Notes under the pieces: generated by a model
Databases searched by the model: none
Seen by the model: only the letters and a program-made list of their open reading frames with translations
Told to the model about the DNA's origin: nothing
NCBI GenBank assembly: GCA_963678675.1
Contig: OY783197.1
Location: 7,835,069 to 7,899,068, forward strand
Source of the DNA: Xiphydria camelus
Taxonomy: Eukaryota; Arthropoda; Insecta; Hymenoptera; Xiphydriidae
DNA: 64,000 bases
Direction: 5' to 3'
Translations under genes and position numbers: made by a program
Shown here: one piece after another, positions 42,261 through 53,665 of the stretch
Layout of the letters: each line of letters begins with the position of its first letter
Numbering within the stretch: the first letter of the stretch is position 1

Positions 42261-43949
42261 CGCCTCTGGTATAATCATTTACATCTCACAAAGCACGTTT
42301 TTGCAAGTAACTTTTCTGTAACATTCCTACGATATTGTGCAATATTCGTGAATACTACCGTATATGTTAGGAATATATATTTCTTGATAAATTCGCGAAT
42401 GTTGCAAAATATCATAGAAACATTTCGGAATCATTACATCGAAAGATTTCCTCGATAAGATTGTACTTGTCAGAGCTGAATTATATGGGGTTTTTATAAT
42501 TATTTTAGGAAGTCCCAGAAGAATACAGATGCAGCATAATATAGATCTGTGCTAGAAAGAATAAGGAATAACCTTCGACGAGCATTCGGGCTGTGGCAAC
42601 AGAGGTTAGAATCAGCAAGATCATGGTAGGGAGGATATTGAAGGATGAACGCACGTCCATGCACTCGAGGCAGCAGATCTAACCCACCGAATAAACTAAT
42701 GCAGCTGGTTCTTGGAACAACAAGTGGACGATCCCTCATTCAAAAGAAACCCCCTCGGGTTCGCACATGATTTGGAGTCCTTCTGGGTGGAATTGAATAG
42801 CAGTACGTTTATTTCTGTAACAAATTATAAATAACACAATTATATTCAGTATTTCACTATTTAAAATATACCCAACTTACTCTATACGTAGAAATTAAAA
42901 AACTATATTAATCTGAGTTAACTAATTCTATAGGTAATAATGACAGAATTATTAAAAGTGATATATTTCCTCTTTCGTATTATACTATCACAAGTTCAAA
43001 TTTATATACCGACCTGTTAAAAGTGAAGTGTACATGTACCTCACTTCTATTTTATCTCTTCCTTCGCTTCTGGTGTAACGACGGTCAATGAGGAATCACT
43101 GATATCGATTAGGGTTCGAGGGTTATTCCTCATTGTTTCTAGGACAGAGAGCATCGATATTTTGCTGAACCTGTATTCTTCTGGGACTTCCTAAAATAAT
43201 TATAAAAACCCTATATAATTCAGCCCTGACAAGTACAATCTTATCGAGCTGTACCTTATCGAGGAGATCTTTCGACGTAATGAGACCGAAACGTTTCTAT
43301 GATGTTTCGTAACATTTGCGAATTTATCGAGAAATATATATTTCTAACATACGGTAGTGTTCACGAATATTGTAAAATATTGCAGAAATGTTACAGAAAA
43401 GTTCTGATATTTTGTAATTTCCATCGTTACACTAGAGGCGAAGAAGAGATGAAATAGAAGTGAGGTATATGTACACTTCACGTTTGACAGGTCGGTATAT
43501 AAATTGGAACTTGTGATAGTATAATACGAAAGATGAAATATATCATTTTTAATAATTCTGTCATTAGAATTGGTTAACTCAGATTAATATAGTTTCTTAA
43601 TTTCTACGTTGAGTAAGTTCGGTATATTTTAAATAGTGAAACTCTCTGCAAATGATTATGTTATTTACAATTTGTTACAGATCGTATGCGAACCCGAGGG
43701 GATTTCTTTCGAACAAGGGATTATCCACTTGTTGTTCGGCGAGCTGGATCTGCTGTCTCGAGTGCATGGACGTGTGCCACTTTAAATGGATATTCTCTGT
43801 AATTTCCATCGTTACATCAGAGGCGAAGAAGAGATGAAATAGAAGTGAGGTACATGTACACTTCACGTTTGATAGGTTAGTATATAAATTGGAACTTCTC
43901 TGATAGTATAATACGAAAGAGGAAATATATCGATAAAGAAAAAATAATA
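42261..43949. repeat. Mosaic of module-P flanks and shared blocks
   Basis: Contains two inverted partners: 42290-42520 (AACATTCCTACGATATTG, TTTCTTGATAAATTCGCGAA) against 43185-43410. The flank GAGGTACATGTACACTTCACG recurs at 43455 and 43838. The blocks TGCACTCGAG...CAGCAGATC and AACCCGAGGGG occur at 42657, 43690-43765 and 44320-44420. No gene is supported. Confidence 0.7.
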
Positions 43950-44142
43950 ATAAAGTAGTTACTACATTATTGTAATCCAATTCTATTGTATCCTTTATTT
44001 TTCTGCCACGACTTTGATTGTTGATAGTAGATGGATCAACTAATAAATTTGATTTTTCTTCACTATCAACGATTAAAGTCGTGGCAGAAAAGTAAGGGAT
44101 ACAATGGAATTAGATTATAATAATGTAGTAACTACTTTATTA
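43950..44142. repeat. Palindromic module P, copy 3
   Basis: Same structure as copies 1 and 2, again flanked on both sides by the TTTCGTATTATACTATC block in inverted order (43838-43949, 44143-44260). Confidence 0.85.
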
Positions 44143-44800
44143 TTATTTTTCCTTTAACGATATACTTCCTCTTTCGTATTATACTATCAGAAGTTCCAAA
44201 TTATATACCGACTTATCAAACTTGAAATGTACATGTACCTCACTTCTATTTCATCTCTTCTTCGCCTCTGATGTAACAATGGAAATTACAAAATATCCAT
44301 TTAAAGTGGCACACGTCCATGCACTCGAGACAGCAGATCCAGCTCGCCAAATGAACTAATGCAACTGGTTCTTGGAACAACAAGTGGATGATCCTTCGTT
44401 CGAAAGAAACCCCCTCGGGTTCGCATACGATCTGTAACAAATTGTAAATAACAATCATATGGAGTTTTTATAATTATTTTAGGAAGTCCCAGAAGAAAAC
44501 AGGTGCAGCAAAATATCGATGCTGTGCTAGAAAGAATAAGGACTAACCCTCGAACCCTAATCGGTATCAGTGATTTCCCATTGACTGTCGTTACAACGGA
44601 GACGAAGAACCGATGAAATAGAAGTGAGATACATGTACACTTCAGGTTTGACAGGTCGGTGTGTAAATTGGAAGTTGTAGTAGTACGAAAGAGGAAATAT
44701 ATCGATAGAGAAAAAATAATGATAAAGTAATTACTTGATTGTTGTGATCCAATTCCATTTCATCTCCTATTTTTTTCCTACGGCTTTGATTGTGACAGAG
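44143..44800. repeat. Further module-P flank and block copies
   Basis: 44265-44420 repeats the 43690-43830 block inverted; 44460-44580 repeats 42490-42570 and the mirror of 43090-43200. 44614-44760 is a diverged flank plus a half module P. Confidence 0.7.
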
Positions 44801-46363
44801 AAGAAAAGCCATCAATTCGTCTCGTGCTCGCATGATGCTGAAACAAAAAATAGAATTATCACAAAGAGATAATTGTCCTTCCATCGAAAGTGAGGTTAAA
44901 GCTGTCAGATGGCAATTAAACTTATCTGATGGTAATTCTTCTGAGATACTGTCGTCTCCTTTCCTGCTCTTTATGCACAGGCCACCAGAGAAACACAGCA
45001 CTGCATCTGTTCACTATCTCGATTATCGAAAAAAAAGCAAACGATTATTAAACTATACGGAGCGTCTGTCACATTCACCACTATTGAGATTCATAACTCC
45101 GATTACACTGAATTTTTACATTTTATTAACAAGCGCGTCCGAGGATTGAAATAAACGCGAGGTTAATCATTTCGCGAATGGAAATATTTTATTAACTTTG
45201 AAAATACCCAAACATTTAAGGAATATATTCTCTCACACTCTCTCACATACATTTGATGGCGTATGCGTGTGGCCGTATCTGTGTACAGATTTCCGATCAT
45301 GGCCGACTATCGTCGAAGATAGGCGTAATTTTTATGAGATTTTGACATATATATATCGCCCGAGAAATCGGATTCTCTCGACTTTTAGGCGCAATGGGCG
45401 TGGCTTCGCGTTGCTAAGGAAAAATCTCTGTTAATATGTAACTTATAACATTTATTCTGGTCTCTATCAATAGGGAATAGTCAATTTATATGGCGTAACT
45501 AAGCATAGTTTTGGTTATAACCGTATATTTATTGAGAAAATTCGATGTAAAAATTGAGGGGTGCAGGGGGCAGACATTCGTGGTGTAAAGAGACACGGGT
45601 GCTCGCGACATCAGCGCTGTCGTGTCTAACCGCGAAACTACTTGAACGAACATGCCGCGAGACACTGCCGTGTCTCTTGATATGTATATATGTCATGGCA
45701 ATATTTCGTAACCTCAAAATACTCTAAAAATACTCTAATAACATCGCACAGTACAGCATTTAATATTTACAGTAAAGTTCTGTAATAATAATACTTACTG
45801 GCAGCTTCAATCGGAGTGGATTAATTCACTGCTGTTGCATACCGAGCCGATCCAGGTCGTCTGTAGATGGCGGGTCGTGGCAGTGGAGCGCTAAACCACT
45901 CTGCTTCAAAGGTGCGGAAACGGGTAACGAATAAACTGAACACTGCACTCACTATAAGACTGATATGGATATACTCAAGTGATACAAGATGCGTTGATGA
46001 CTGATACAATTAAGAGAAGGCAAGAGAAGGCGCCGGAAGCCTCCTGGCTTCGTCTTACATAGTTCGGAACGTAGCAACTTTTCGATCAACGGAGGGGATA
46101 GCGTGGGCGACGCTATCCACCCTGATTAGCTAATTAGAGGAGAGTGGTGGAACAGCCGATGACGCTTGGGCTGTCGGGGTCCGTGTCCGAAGGTCGAAGG
46201 TACCGTTGCTAACTTTACGCTTTCCCGAGCGTCGGACTCACGGATCAAGAATGTCGACCGCGAGGACCCGCCAGGCTACCTTGAACGGTTAATTGTTTCT
46301 CTCGTACCTGGATAAGCCGGGTACTGCATTACCGTATGTCCCGCACAGAACCGCACGCAGTTA
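44801..46363. other. 1.5 kb without recognisable gene
   Basis: An open stretch at 44832-45149 (105 codons) begins at the edge of repeat sequence and shows no motif. 45590-45680 contains GACACGGGTGCTCGCGACA-like imperfect inverted pieces. 46000-46200 has a GC-rich tract (GCGTGGGCGACGCTATCC). Nothing coding is supported. Confidence 0.4.
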
Positions 46364-46540
46364 CCCCGATAGCCAGGTGGCTCCACAGTGGTGGCACTGT
46401 GGGACCACGCGGTGACTTTGAGAAACATCACAGTGATGTCTTGGTGCGTGCCCACTGGGGTACCACTGTAGCATCACGCAGTGTAAGCACTGAGTGAGGT
46501 TACGGTGACCTCACAGTGGATAAAGTAGGAGGTGTACCAA
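46364..46540. mobile_element. Terminal piece of a CCCCGATAGCCA element
   Basis: Begins CCCCGATAGCCAGGTGG and carries repeated CACAGTG/CACTGTGG motifs (about eight). The inverted equivalent lies at 60117-60252, ending GCTATCGGGG. Related ends with CCCCGATAGCCAAGCGTG are at 51836 and, inverted, at 51770. Family unknown. Confidence 0.6.
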
Positions 46541-46792
46541 TGAACAGGAAATTCATTTTTACTTTATAAAACAAGAAAAGGTTTATTTATTTCATACATA
46601 CATATACGTACAACGCAAGTGAATGAATGTATATAGTATATAGGCAACACATTTTGAAAAATGAACATCACAATAATGAAACATTTAGGACATTTAAAAT
46701 AAGTACATTTTATTTCACTAAATGGAATGAAATGGCACTCTAAAAGTGCGGACACTCTAGCTGGATGGGTGACCGCTCACGATGAAGATATA

Positions 46793-47005
46793 CACTCGGC
46801 GTCTTGGATTATGTCGCTGGTGACTTTTTTTAAATGTTATTTTTAAACATACTAACCAATGAACAATTAATTATCATGCCCTCATTAGCTACGGTAGTGT
46901 CTACTCTCGTTAATAAAAGCATGAGAATTGATTAATCATTGGTTAGTACGTTTAAAAATAACATTTAAAAAAAGTCACCAGCGACAGAATCCGAGACGCC
47001 GAGTG
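46793..47005. mobile_element. 213-bp foldback MITE, copy 3, at the centre of a 5S-like palindrome
   Basis: CACTC at the start and GAGTG at the end with TA on both sides (46791-46792, 47006-47007). Same length and core (GTCGCTGGTGACTTTTTTTA) as copies 1 and 2. Both neighbours are inverted copies of GATGGGTGACCGCTCACGAT. Confidence 0.9.
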
Positions 47006-47007
47006 TA

Positions 47008-47117
47008 TATCTTTTCATCGTGAGCGGTCACCCATCCAGCTAGAGTGTCCGCACTTTTCGCTCCTTAACTTCATTGATCGGTCGGTGTCCTCGAGTCCTC
47101 ATCTGCTGCACGCTCCT
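47008..47117 (-). ncRNA. 5S-rRNA-like sequence (SINE3-type or captured), copy A
   Basis: On the minus strand: ACCGACCGATCAATGAAGTT, AAG, then GATGGGTGACCGCT, in the order and spacing of 5S rRNA (CCGATCACCGAAATTAAGC and GATGGGGGACCGC in insects). The internal promoter regions (A box, C box) are recognisable. The 5' part of 5S is diverged or missing, so it is not a functional rRNA gene. Confidence 0.65.
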
Positions 47118-47282
47118 ATGGTTAAGAGTACTATTACTATGTATTAGTGTTCATATACATTTTGATGAATAAATGTATATTACTTTTCAATAAGAAAGAG
47201 CTTGAAAAAATAAGATTTTATAATTGTATTATTCTTTTCTCAACATTTTTCTAAATTTATGATTGTATCTTTTGATAAATAT

Positions 47283-47332
47283 TCTTGCATAGACGCAAAT
47301 TGATACTAATATCAATTTGCGTCTATGCAAGA
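47283..47332. repeat. 50-bp near-perfect hairpin inside the element
   Basis: TCTTGCATAGACGCAAATTG and its complement around a TACTAAT centre. The same hairpin is at about 61451-61498 in the other copy, so it is part of the element. Confidence 0.85.
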
Positions 47333-47784
47333 AATAAATAATAAATAAATGTAAATAAATAAATAAATAAATAATTATATGAATGTTTATTCAACCTACA
47401 TTAATTGATTGTCTTTCATTTACTTTAATAATCTGTGCTTTTTAATAAACAGTATAGTTTATAACTTGCTCAACATACTCTGGAGACTAAATGAAATAAT
47501 TTATTGATTTAATAATTGAATAAATTACAATTTTGTCCATTTATTCACAAATAAATTTTCAAGTCCCTATATATGCAGGAGACGGAAATTTTTCTAAGTC
47601 TTGTTCGTCATTAAAAATGACGGAAAAGTTCCGTCAAAAAGACGTTGAATTTTGACGTCCAAGGTACGTCTTAAATATGACGTCCCTGCGATGTTAATAT
47701 TACGACAACTGACGTCTGAAACCCTATACTGACCAAAAAATGACGTCTAAGACGTTATTATAATGTCTGTGTGCTACCTGGGAT

Positions 47785-48899
47785 ATTTATAGGATTACAT
47801 ATTTCATAATTCGATCTGTCATATTAATAATAAATGTACAATTTTATAAAATCATGTATTGGAATTACATTTTAGCAGGGCAAAAAAAATCCATTATAAG
47901 CTAGCATGAATAAAGATAATTCTGACATTTCAAATCACTAAAAAATTCATTAACAAATGTGTATGGGAGGCCCCACTTTCTAAGTGCTCTCCGTAAATTA
48001 CCGTAAAAGATGTTGAAATGTAGGGTAAAAAAATCATGAAAATTAGAAATGTCGGTTTTGAGATACAACACTTTTTATTTCCATTTTCAATAAAAAAAAC
48101 GCAATATAAAGAAATAAATTTGTTTTCGAAATCACCAAAAAATACAAATATTTCATATGGATCATTTCTTCCATATTTTGTTAATTGAAGCCGTAAATCG
48201 TGATGAAAAAACAATAATAACAGCTCAACGATTTATGGAATCGTTCTGAAAATTTAGGCCAGTTTTTATATTGATTAAGCATACTTGGAAAAAAATGAGC
48301 AACTAAATCGGAGACCCAAAAGTTTCTACTACTAAAAGTTGACATGGAATGCCCCATAAGTTTAAGTATTTTAAGAGTATTTTACCAACTACTATAAAAA
48401 TAAATATAATTTGTACGCTTCCATTCGTCATGAAATTAAAGAAACACATCAATTTGCACACGCAAGTCTGTTGGTATGCCACGTTAATCTCCCTCGTCCT
48501 CGACTTCCAAGTTCTCCTGCAGTGCTGGTTGTCAAGCCCACATGCTCTTCCTATTAACAAAGACAATAGATGTCATGATCATTCAATCGGTATAGGTTGG
48601 TATTGCTGCAATCTCATTTCATACATGTCTTACCTCAATCGAGAAATATCCTTTTTTTCCATGTATGGCTCAGTCTGGATCTCCTTCTGGCCTGTCCATT
48701 TCGATATGTCTTCCTTCCATCAATTGCCAATTTGAATTTTTTTCTTCTGATCACCAACCGCCTGCATCTGAAACAAATTACGCAGTTTTAACAAAGATGA
48801 AATAGGTTTTACAATTTTTCAGTAGGTATAAATTGGTATTCCTGTTACTTCATTTCATTAATTCCCCCTACGCGTTGTCTACTTAGTCCATTTCATTTC
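47785..48899. other. Spacer, possibly old Harbinger debris
   Basis: No firm gene. On the minus strand near 48680-48640 GKKGYFSIEV resembles the block after the first Asp in Harbinger transposases, and an exon of similar type lies at 50302-50413. The ORF at 48349-48735 on the plus strand has no motif. Confidence 0.3.
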
Positions 48900-50200
48900 C
48901 TTCCTGACGCCCATGGGAGGCCGAATGCATATTCAAAGCTGGAGCTCTTCTTCTTCGTTACCTTCCTACGAACCGTTGCATCTCGCATCCTTTGCTCCAT
49001 CCTTCCCATGGAGCCTCTCGCGTTTATTCCGGTTCTCGTTCAATACCTACAGGCTTTTGTTAGCTCTCGCGTCGTGTTACTTACTTGGTCGGTTACATGC
49101 TTATCCCTTATTCCTTCCACCTTTTCCTCGCTATTGTTCCAGCTCCCATTCCAGTCCGTGAACTTTAATTCCTTCGATTCTCTCTTCGAGGTATTCTTCC
49201 TTTATGTCAGGTATGCACAGCATGGCGTCTCCCAGAGCAATCTATCGTCCTGGTCTTGTGTTGTGTGTGTGTTAAGTATAACTGGTTAAATTAGCACGAC
49301 TTACCTTTAAATTGATATCGTATCCCCTGGTTGATTATTTCTTCCACCTTATTCCTTTATCAGCGTCTTCCTCATTGCCGGTACCTTGGGAGTCTTATAA
49401 TTACCGTAATAGTTGCTGATTACAGCCGCCGATTACCTCTACTTTTCTTTTAATAAGATTCCGGTTCCTCATTGGGTATCCCTTGCATTGCTCGCGCGCG
49501 ACTGGTACGCGGGTGGACTTGTTAGTATGTCTGACGAGGGGCTGGTCGTTCCGGCTTCCACCTCCTTCTCGCTATTGTTCCGGAGCCCTTTTTAGTTGTA
49601 TTACTTTCTTCGATTCTTTGGAGAATTCTTCCTTTTCAGCAGATACGCTCGGTATGACGTTTCCGGAGCAAATCTCACGTCTTCTTGTTGCGCTCCTTAC
49701 CTAGTTGGATTAGTACGACCTACCTTTATACTGATAACTTGTTCCATATTTGGTTTTCCCTTTTGGTTGCTCGTAAGCGTTCCCCTTCTTGCCGGTGAGT
49801 TCAGTAAAGCTTCCGAGCTGACACTCTCGTCCCTTAGTTGGTTGCTTCTTTCTTATTCCTTCCAGAATACATTCCTTTAGCTTCTGTTTCCCCTTCTCGG
49901 ATTGTTTCTCCCTTTCAGAACCTTCTTCCTCTTTTGTCGGCACGCGGGTGAACTGACAGAGAACTTACAGAAAACCTAACCTTAAATGTCAAACTGGATG
50001 AACCAACCTTGTTAGTGTGCCTGGCGGGGGACTAATCGCACCGGCTTCCACCACCTCGCTATTGTTCCGTCTCCCTTTTTACCGTTCCTTTGTTTCCTTC
50101 GATTCCTCGGGGGATTCTTCCTTCTTGGCAGGTAATGCTCGACGTCGCGACTCCCGGAGTATAATTTTATGCAGAAATTTCTCTCATTAAATCAAATTTA
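48900..50200 (+). repeat. Pyrimidine-rich tandem repeat, three diverged units of about 490 bp
   Basis: The block CCTCGCTATTGTTCC, then TTCCTTCGATTC and a TTCTTCC-CAG-TATG stretch recurs at about 49125, 49570 and 50060. The units differ by many substitutions and indels. C+T content on the plus strand is high throughout. ORFs here are repeat translations. Confidence 0.7.
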
Positions 50201-50301
50201 ATCCACCTTCGTTATACATAGTCTTTCAATCAAATTGAATAATTTTCTATCAAAATTTTCCAACAAAGATGTTGTAAACTTAACCTCAACCTGTCACTTA
50301 C

Positions 50302-50413
50302 CTAAATAATCCTGGCTTCTAACCCTATTTTCGTATAATTCGATATCATCGTCACTTGTGTCGGACATATCCGATATATCCGACACATCACTATCTTCTT
50401 TGTCAGACATCAT
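50302..50413 (-). pseudogene. Isolated first exon, possibly of a Harbinger transposase
   Basis: ATGATG at 50413 opens 37 codons rich in Asp and Ser (KEDSDVSDISDMSDTSDDD then IELYENR) up to a GTAAGT donor. The acidic start resembles the first exon of the Harbinger transposase at 55586. Downstream exons are not recovered. Confidence 0.35.
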
Positions 50414-50479
50414 TTTAATAATTTGTAAAAAAAATACGGAGATAGAAAACGTCAACTTTCAAAAGTATTTAAATAATCG

Positions 50480-50712
50480 CGCCAGGCAAACTAATCGCCG
50501 TAGTGCGCATGTCAGTCCACACAGTTCACGCTCAGGACCAAGCATCGGATGGACGGTACATGAACCGTTCCACGCATGATCCCAGCGGTGGTTGGAACGC
50601 CGCACAACACCGTACATGGACCGTCAAGCGTACGGTTGGAACAGAATTTCTCTACTGCGCATGCCCGGTACCGTTCATGTACGGTTTTCTGCTCGGTTGG
50701 AACAAACCTACT
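50480..50712. mobile_element. Element end with ACGGTACATGAACCGT palindromes
   Basis: Short palindromes (GTACATGAACCG, CCGTACATGGACCG, CCGTTCATGTACGG) and GTTGGAAC recur four to five times, ending TCGGTTGGAAC at 50712. The ends of the 7955 and 57536 elements also use GTTGGAAC, so a related family is likely. The other end was not found. Confidence 0.5.
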
Positions 50713-50714
50713 GA

Positions 50715-51205
50715 TTTCACGCTTATCTCGGATACTCCTGAGGGCCTCCTCGGTGCCTCGGAGTAGATTCTCATGGGATTTATTCACGCACTGTTATGTG
50801 TTGTTGTTGTGTTGTTTCGCTGGTAGTGCGAACACAAGCACGGCACGTCGTTGGCGTCACTGTGGCTGCCATTAGCACGTGTCACTTTCCGTTGCGCGTC
50901 GTTTACGTTTCACTTATCCACACTAATTTTCCGCTTGTCTCGGTCGCTCCTGGGGTCTTCTCGGTGCCTTGGAGCTCTCAGAGCAGAATCACACGGAGTT
51001 TATACGCGCATTGTTTCACTGGACATGCAATACGAACGCGGCGCGACTTTGGCGTCGCTTTGGACGCCATTAGCACGTGTCGCGGCCACTTGCGCGTCGT
51101 TGGCATTTCACTTCACTACACTAATTCCGCACTTAGTTCGACCACTCTTGCGGGGCTTTTCGGTGTCTCGGAGTCTCCGAAGTGAATTCTCACAGGTTTC
51201 ACTGG
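50715..51205 (+). repeat. Tandem repeat of about 200 bp, two full units and a partial one
   Basis: The block GCCATTAGCACGTGTC, then TTGCGCGTCGTT and CACTAAT, then CGGTG-CTCGGAG recurs at about 50870 and 51068. A partial unit (CTTATCTCGGATACTCCTGAG) precedes at 50725. The unit is GC-richer than the surroundings. Confidence 0.75.
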
Positions 51206-51208
51206 TCT

Positions 51209-51364
51209 GGCCCCTATTCTCGAGCTCATGCAAGAAACTTTCGTATACGAATCTTTGAATCTCACCAATCTCGTTTCGGCTATTCCATTCGGTCCACTAT
51301 TTCATTGGTTAAAACTAAAGATTCGTATACGACAATTCTCGCACGACATTCGAGAATAGGGGCC
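51209..51364. mobile_element. 156-bp MITE with GGCCCCTATTCTCGA ends
   Basis: The terminal 15 bp are inverted copies; inner pairs TTCGTATACGAATCTTTGA and AAAGATTCGTATACGA extend the foldback. No coding. Confidence 0.8.
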
Positions 51365-51400
51365 CTGGTGACTCTCCTGCAGTCGTCAGAGTCCTAGTTA

Positions 51401-51546
51401 AGGCCATCACACGTGAAAAAACGTAAGCAGTAACAGTAAGGATTGACGAATCAGAAATACTATTCTTACGGAATTATGCTTAAACAGGCTTTCTGATTGG
51501 TCAATCCTTACTGTTACTGCTTACGTTTTTTCACGTGTGATGGCCT
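51401..51546. mobile_element. 146-bp foldback MITE with TTA duplication
   Basis: Ends AGGCCATCACACGTG and CACGTGTGATGGCCT with arms over 50 bp (GTAAGCAGTAACAGTAAGGA). TTA lies on both sides (51398-51400, 51547-51549), fitting a Harbinger-type helper. Confidence 0.9.
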
Positions 51547-51549
51547 TTA

Positions 51550-51887
51550 AGCTATCGCCATAGTTAAGTAGCGCCATCGTGTGATCTTTTGGTGAAAGTC
51601 ACTCTTGGCTGTCGGGGAGGGTCTCCTCGCGAAATGTCACTTGGTGTGCTCAGTGTGTAGCCACAGTGATTTCCCCTTCTGGCGATCACTGCGTGATCCC
51701 ACAGTGAAGCTACGGTGGCAACACCAAGTAGCGCCACCGCGTGACTTTTTGGTGAAAGTCACGCTTGGCTATCGGGGTAGAGGGACCTTGAAATTTTCTT
51801 TCGGCCGTGCTTGGTCGGTATTCGAGCAACTTTTACCCCGATAGCCAAGCGTGACTTTCACCCAAGCGACACGCGGTGGCGTCATTG
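51550..51887. mobile_element. Piece of a CCCCGATAGCCA element
   Basis: GTGGTGAAAGTCAC-like and CACAGTGA motifs recur. TTGGCTATCGGGG (51767-51779) and CCCCGATAGCCAAGCG (51836) are inverted ends 55 bp apart. Between them TTCGGCCGTGCTTGGTCGG also occurs at 63741. Confidence 0.55.
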
Positions 51888-52205
51888 AGGGCCGGTATTA
51901 TAAAGCTGTAGTTGAACCTCCGGTTGCCCAATCCCCGGTTGAGGATCAACCCACGGTTCGAACAAATTCGGTATTATAAACGTAGTTTTGACTGTCGGTT
52001 CGTCAACCTGAAGTTGAAATTTATTTGTAGATGTTGGCAATGCTGCCGGTTGATTCTTAACCAATGAGAAGCAAGGTTCAATGGAAATATTTTCTGAAAA
52101 CTCAAACACTTCGTGGCACATTCATTTTGGGTTAATTTCCTTGATGTGGTATTAAACGTGTTCATCGTGTTATTCGAGTAATTATTCAATTGCATTGTTT
52201 TTGAA

Positions 52206-53265
52206 ATGGCTGCAAAGAACAGAAGAATTATTTATTCTGATGCAGACTGTCACCGTCTTGTAGATATAATAATAAATTATCGAAGTATCGTAGAAAATAA
52301 AAAAACGGATGCGGTCACATGGAAGAAAAAGGTAACAGGTAACCTATTTAATGTAATACAATAATATAATTATATAAATTCAATTGTAGACTGCTGCTTG
52401 GGAGAAAATAACAGAGAAATATAATTCGTCAACAACCGAACCCAGAAATTCGGAGCAGCTACGTTGCAAATATGACAATTTAAAAAAGAAGTACGTAAAT
52501 ATGAGGCAGCGAAGAAGCAGATGGTTTATAAAACTGGAGGTGGTACAGAGGGGCCTGATATAAAAGCAGCACTCAAACTGCTTTTTGATAAAATAAAAAG
52601 TATAATCAGCTTCTCGATAAATGGTTTGGAACCAAGCGAGGGTGATAGCGATATGTTAGATGTAGAGGAATATTGTACGTATACTATCCATATTAGATTT
52701 TTCTTAAATTTCTGTAAATAAAACACATTAATTTTGACATTTTCTTATATTTGTATAAAATAAATGTTATACATTTAGGTGATAGAGAAGCCAATATAGA
52801 AGTGATGATAGCTCTCATCCGATAATTTTAAATGACATCCAAGTATCGGAGGAAATTCCTACTACGTCCCAACCTATGCAGGTTCTTGCTCCTGAAGTAA
52901 ATAAAGGTAATGTAAATGAAACAGCAACCTTACATTTGCAGGCAGTAACAATTGTTATTATTTATCCATACAGATTGGTCTGATTATACACCGAAAATGT
53001 TAAAATCAAGAAAACATAAGCTATTACAAATAAAGCGAAAGAAAACGGACACATCAGGAGGCGATGATGAAACTATTAAGTAAAAAATGTTTAATTTAAA
53101 GAAACAATTATTAGAAGAGGAAGCAGCTAGAGATAGGGAGTTCTATGCAGTGAGAATGAGGAAGGAGGAAGTAGAACAGGAGCTCTGTAACGAGAAGCTG
53201 CTACATCAAAAACTTCAAAATGAAAAGCTCCAGCTTGAAATTGGCCTCCTAAAAAGACAGTTATG
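52206..53265 (+). pseudogene. Harbinger Myb/SANT-like DNA-binding protein gene, four exons
   Basis: Exon 1 (52206-52330) starts MAAKNRRIIYSD; exon 2 (about 52391 on) gives AAWEKITEKYNS, QLRCKYDNLKKK, then after a one-base shift RKYEAAKKQMVYKTGGG and an acidic end; exon 3 (from 52781) DDSSHPIILND in a shifted frame; exon 4 (about 52974-53265) DWSDYTPKML and a Lys/Glu-rich coiled coil (EEAARDREFY...LLKRQL), TGA at 53263. The tryptophan pattern and TGGG motif are typical of the Myb-like (Myb_DNA-bind_5) protein that escorts Harbinger transposases to DNA. Two frameshifts and a TAA in exon 4 make it a pseudogene. Confidence 0.75.
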
Positions 53266-53284
53266 ATACTGAAATTTCAGGTTT

Positions 53285-53665
53285 TCAGGTAAACTTAGGA
53301 TAGGTTAGCTGTTGTGTAACTGTAAGATACCGCTCTTTAGTCTCGTAATCCACTTCGTATCTTTCGTACCAAACACCAGCTACTATTATTTTCTCCCAAA
53401 TATTCCCAGATCCATCCTCGACCATACCCCGATAAATCACGAAATCTTCCAATAGTCCAATAACTCCGGCTTGAAATGGTCTTCCTTCTCCAGTAAAGTT
53501 CAGTTCTTGGAGTAGAGTAAAAAGAAGACCGGATTTACTATCAAAAAGTCCTTGAGAACCTTGCGCGTAACTCTCCGTTTGCTTTCGATGCGGTTCTTTA
53601 TTATACGTGATTATAGTTTGTGGACAACAATACTCAGAATAAATCATTCTAGTAACCGAAGACAT
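53285..53665 (-). CDS. Unidentified 126-codon ORF between the two Harbinger genes
   Basis: Open from MSSVTRMIYSEYCC to TYPKFT without breaks, with an aromatic-rich, folded-protein composition (GNIWEKIIVAGVWYERY). It ends 20 bp from the stop of the Myb-like gene on the other strand. Just upstream, overlapping in another frame, about 40 codons also read well (FLDPQRTIPDWSREGK to LRLLE). Overlapping frames of this kind occur in compact viral genomes, so an endogenised viral fragment is possible; a captured host exon or a third Harbinger gene are alternatives. No family is firmly recognised. Confidence 0.5.
   Translation of the reverse strand: MSSVTRMIYSEYCCPQTIITYNKEPHRKQTESYAQGSQGLFDSKSGLLFTLLQELNFTGEGRPFQAGVIGLLEDFVIYRGMVEDGSGNIWEKIIVAGVWYERYEVDYETKERYLTVTQQLTYPKFT

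Larger units (their letters stand above)
46741..47784 (-). mobile_element. TIR element related to 60994-61982, with 5S-like insert and internal MITE
   Basis: On the minus strand it starts ATCCCAGGTAGCACA (47784 downward), then a GACGTCA-rich zone, an AT-rich body, a 50-bp hairpin and a 5S-rRNA-like stretch, collinear with the 61-kb copy. Its other terminus is missing: the 5S-like sequence ends at a MITE, and an inverted 48-bp 5S-like piece follows (46744-46791). Confidence 0.75.

Noticed and set aside
47008..47117. Functional 5S rRNA gene
   Set aside because: The 5' third does not match and no terminator or complementary ends are present; both copies lie in the same transposon context.
48349..48735. 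128-codon plus-strand ORF
   Set aside because: The minus strand shows faint Harbinger-like blocks (GYFSIEV) here; the plus frame has no motif and low complexity.
49008..49943. Overlapping hydrophobic ORFs resembling membrane proteins
   Set aside because: Pyrimidine-rich repeat DNA gives Leu/Phe/Ser-rich translations in several frames; no start context or conserved motif.
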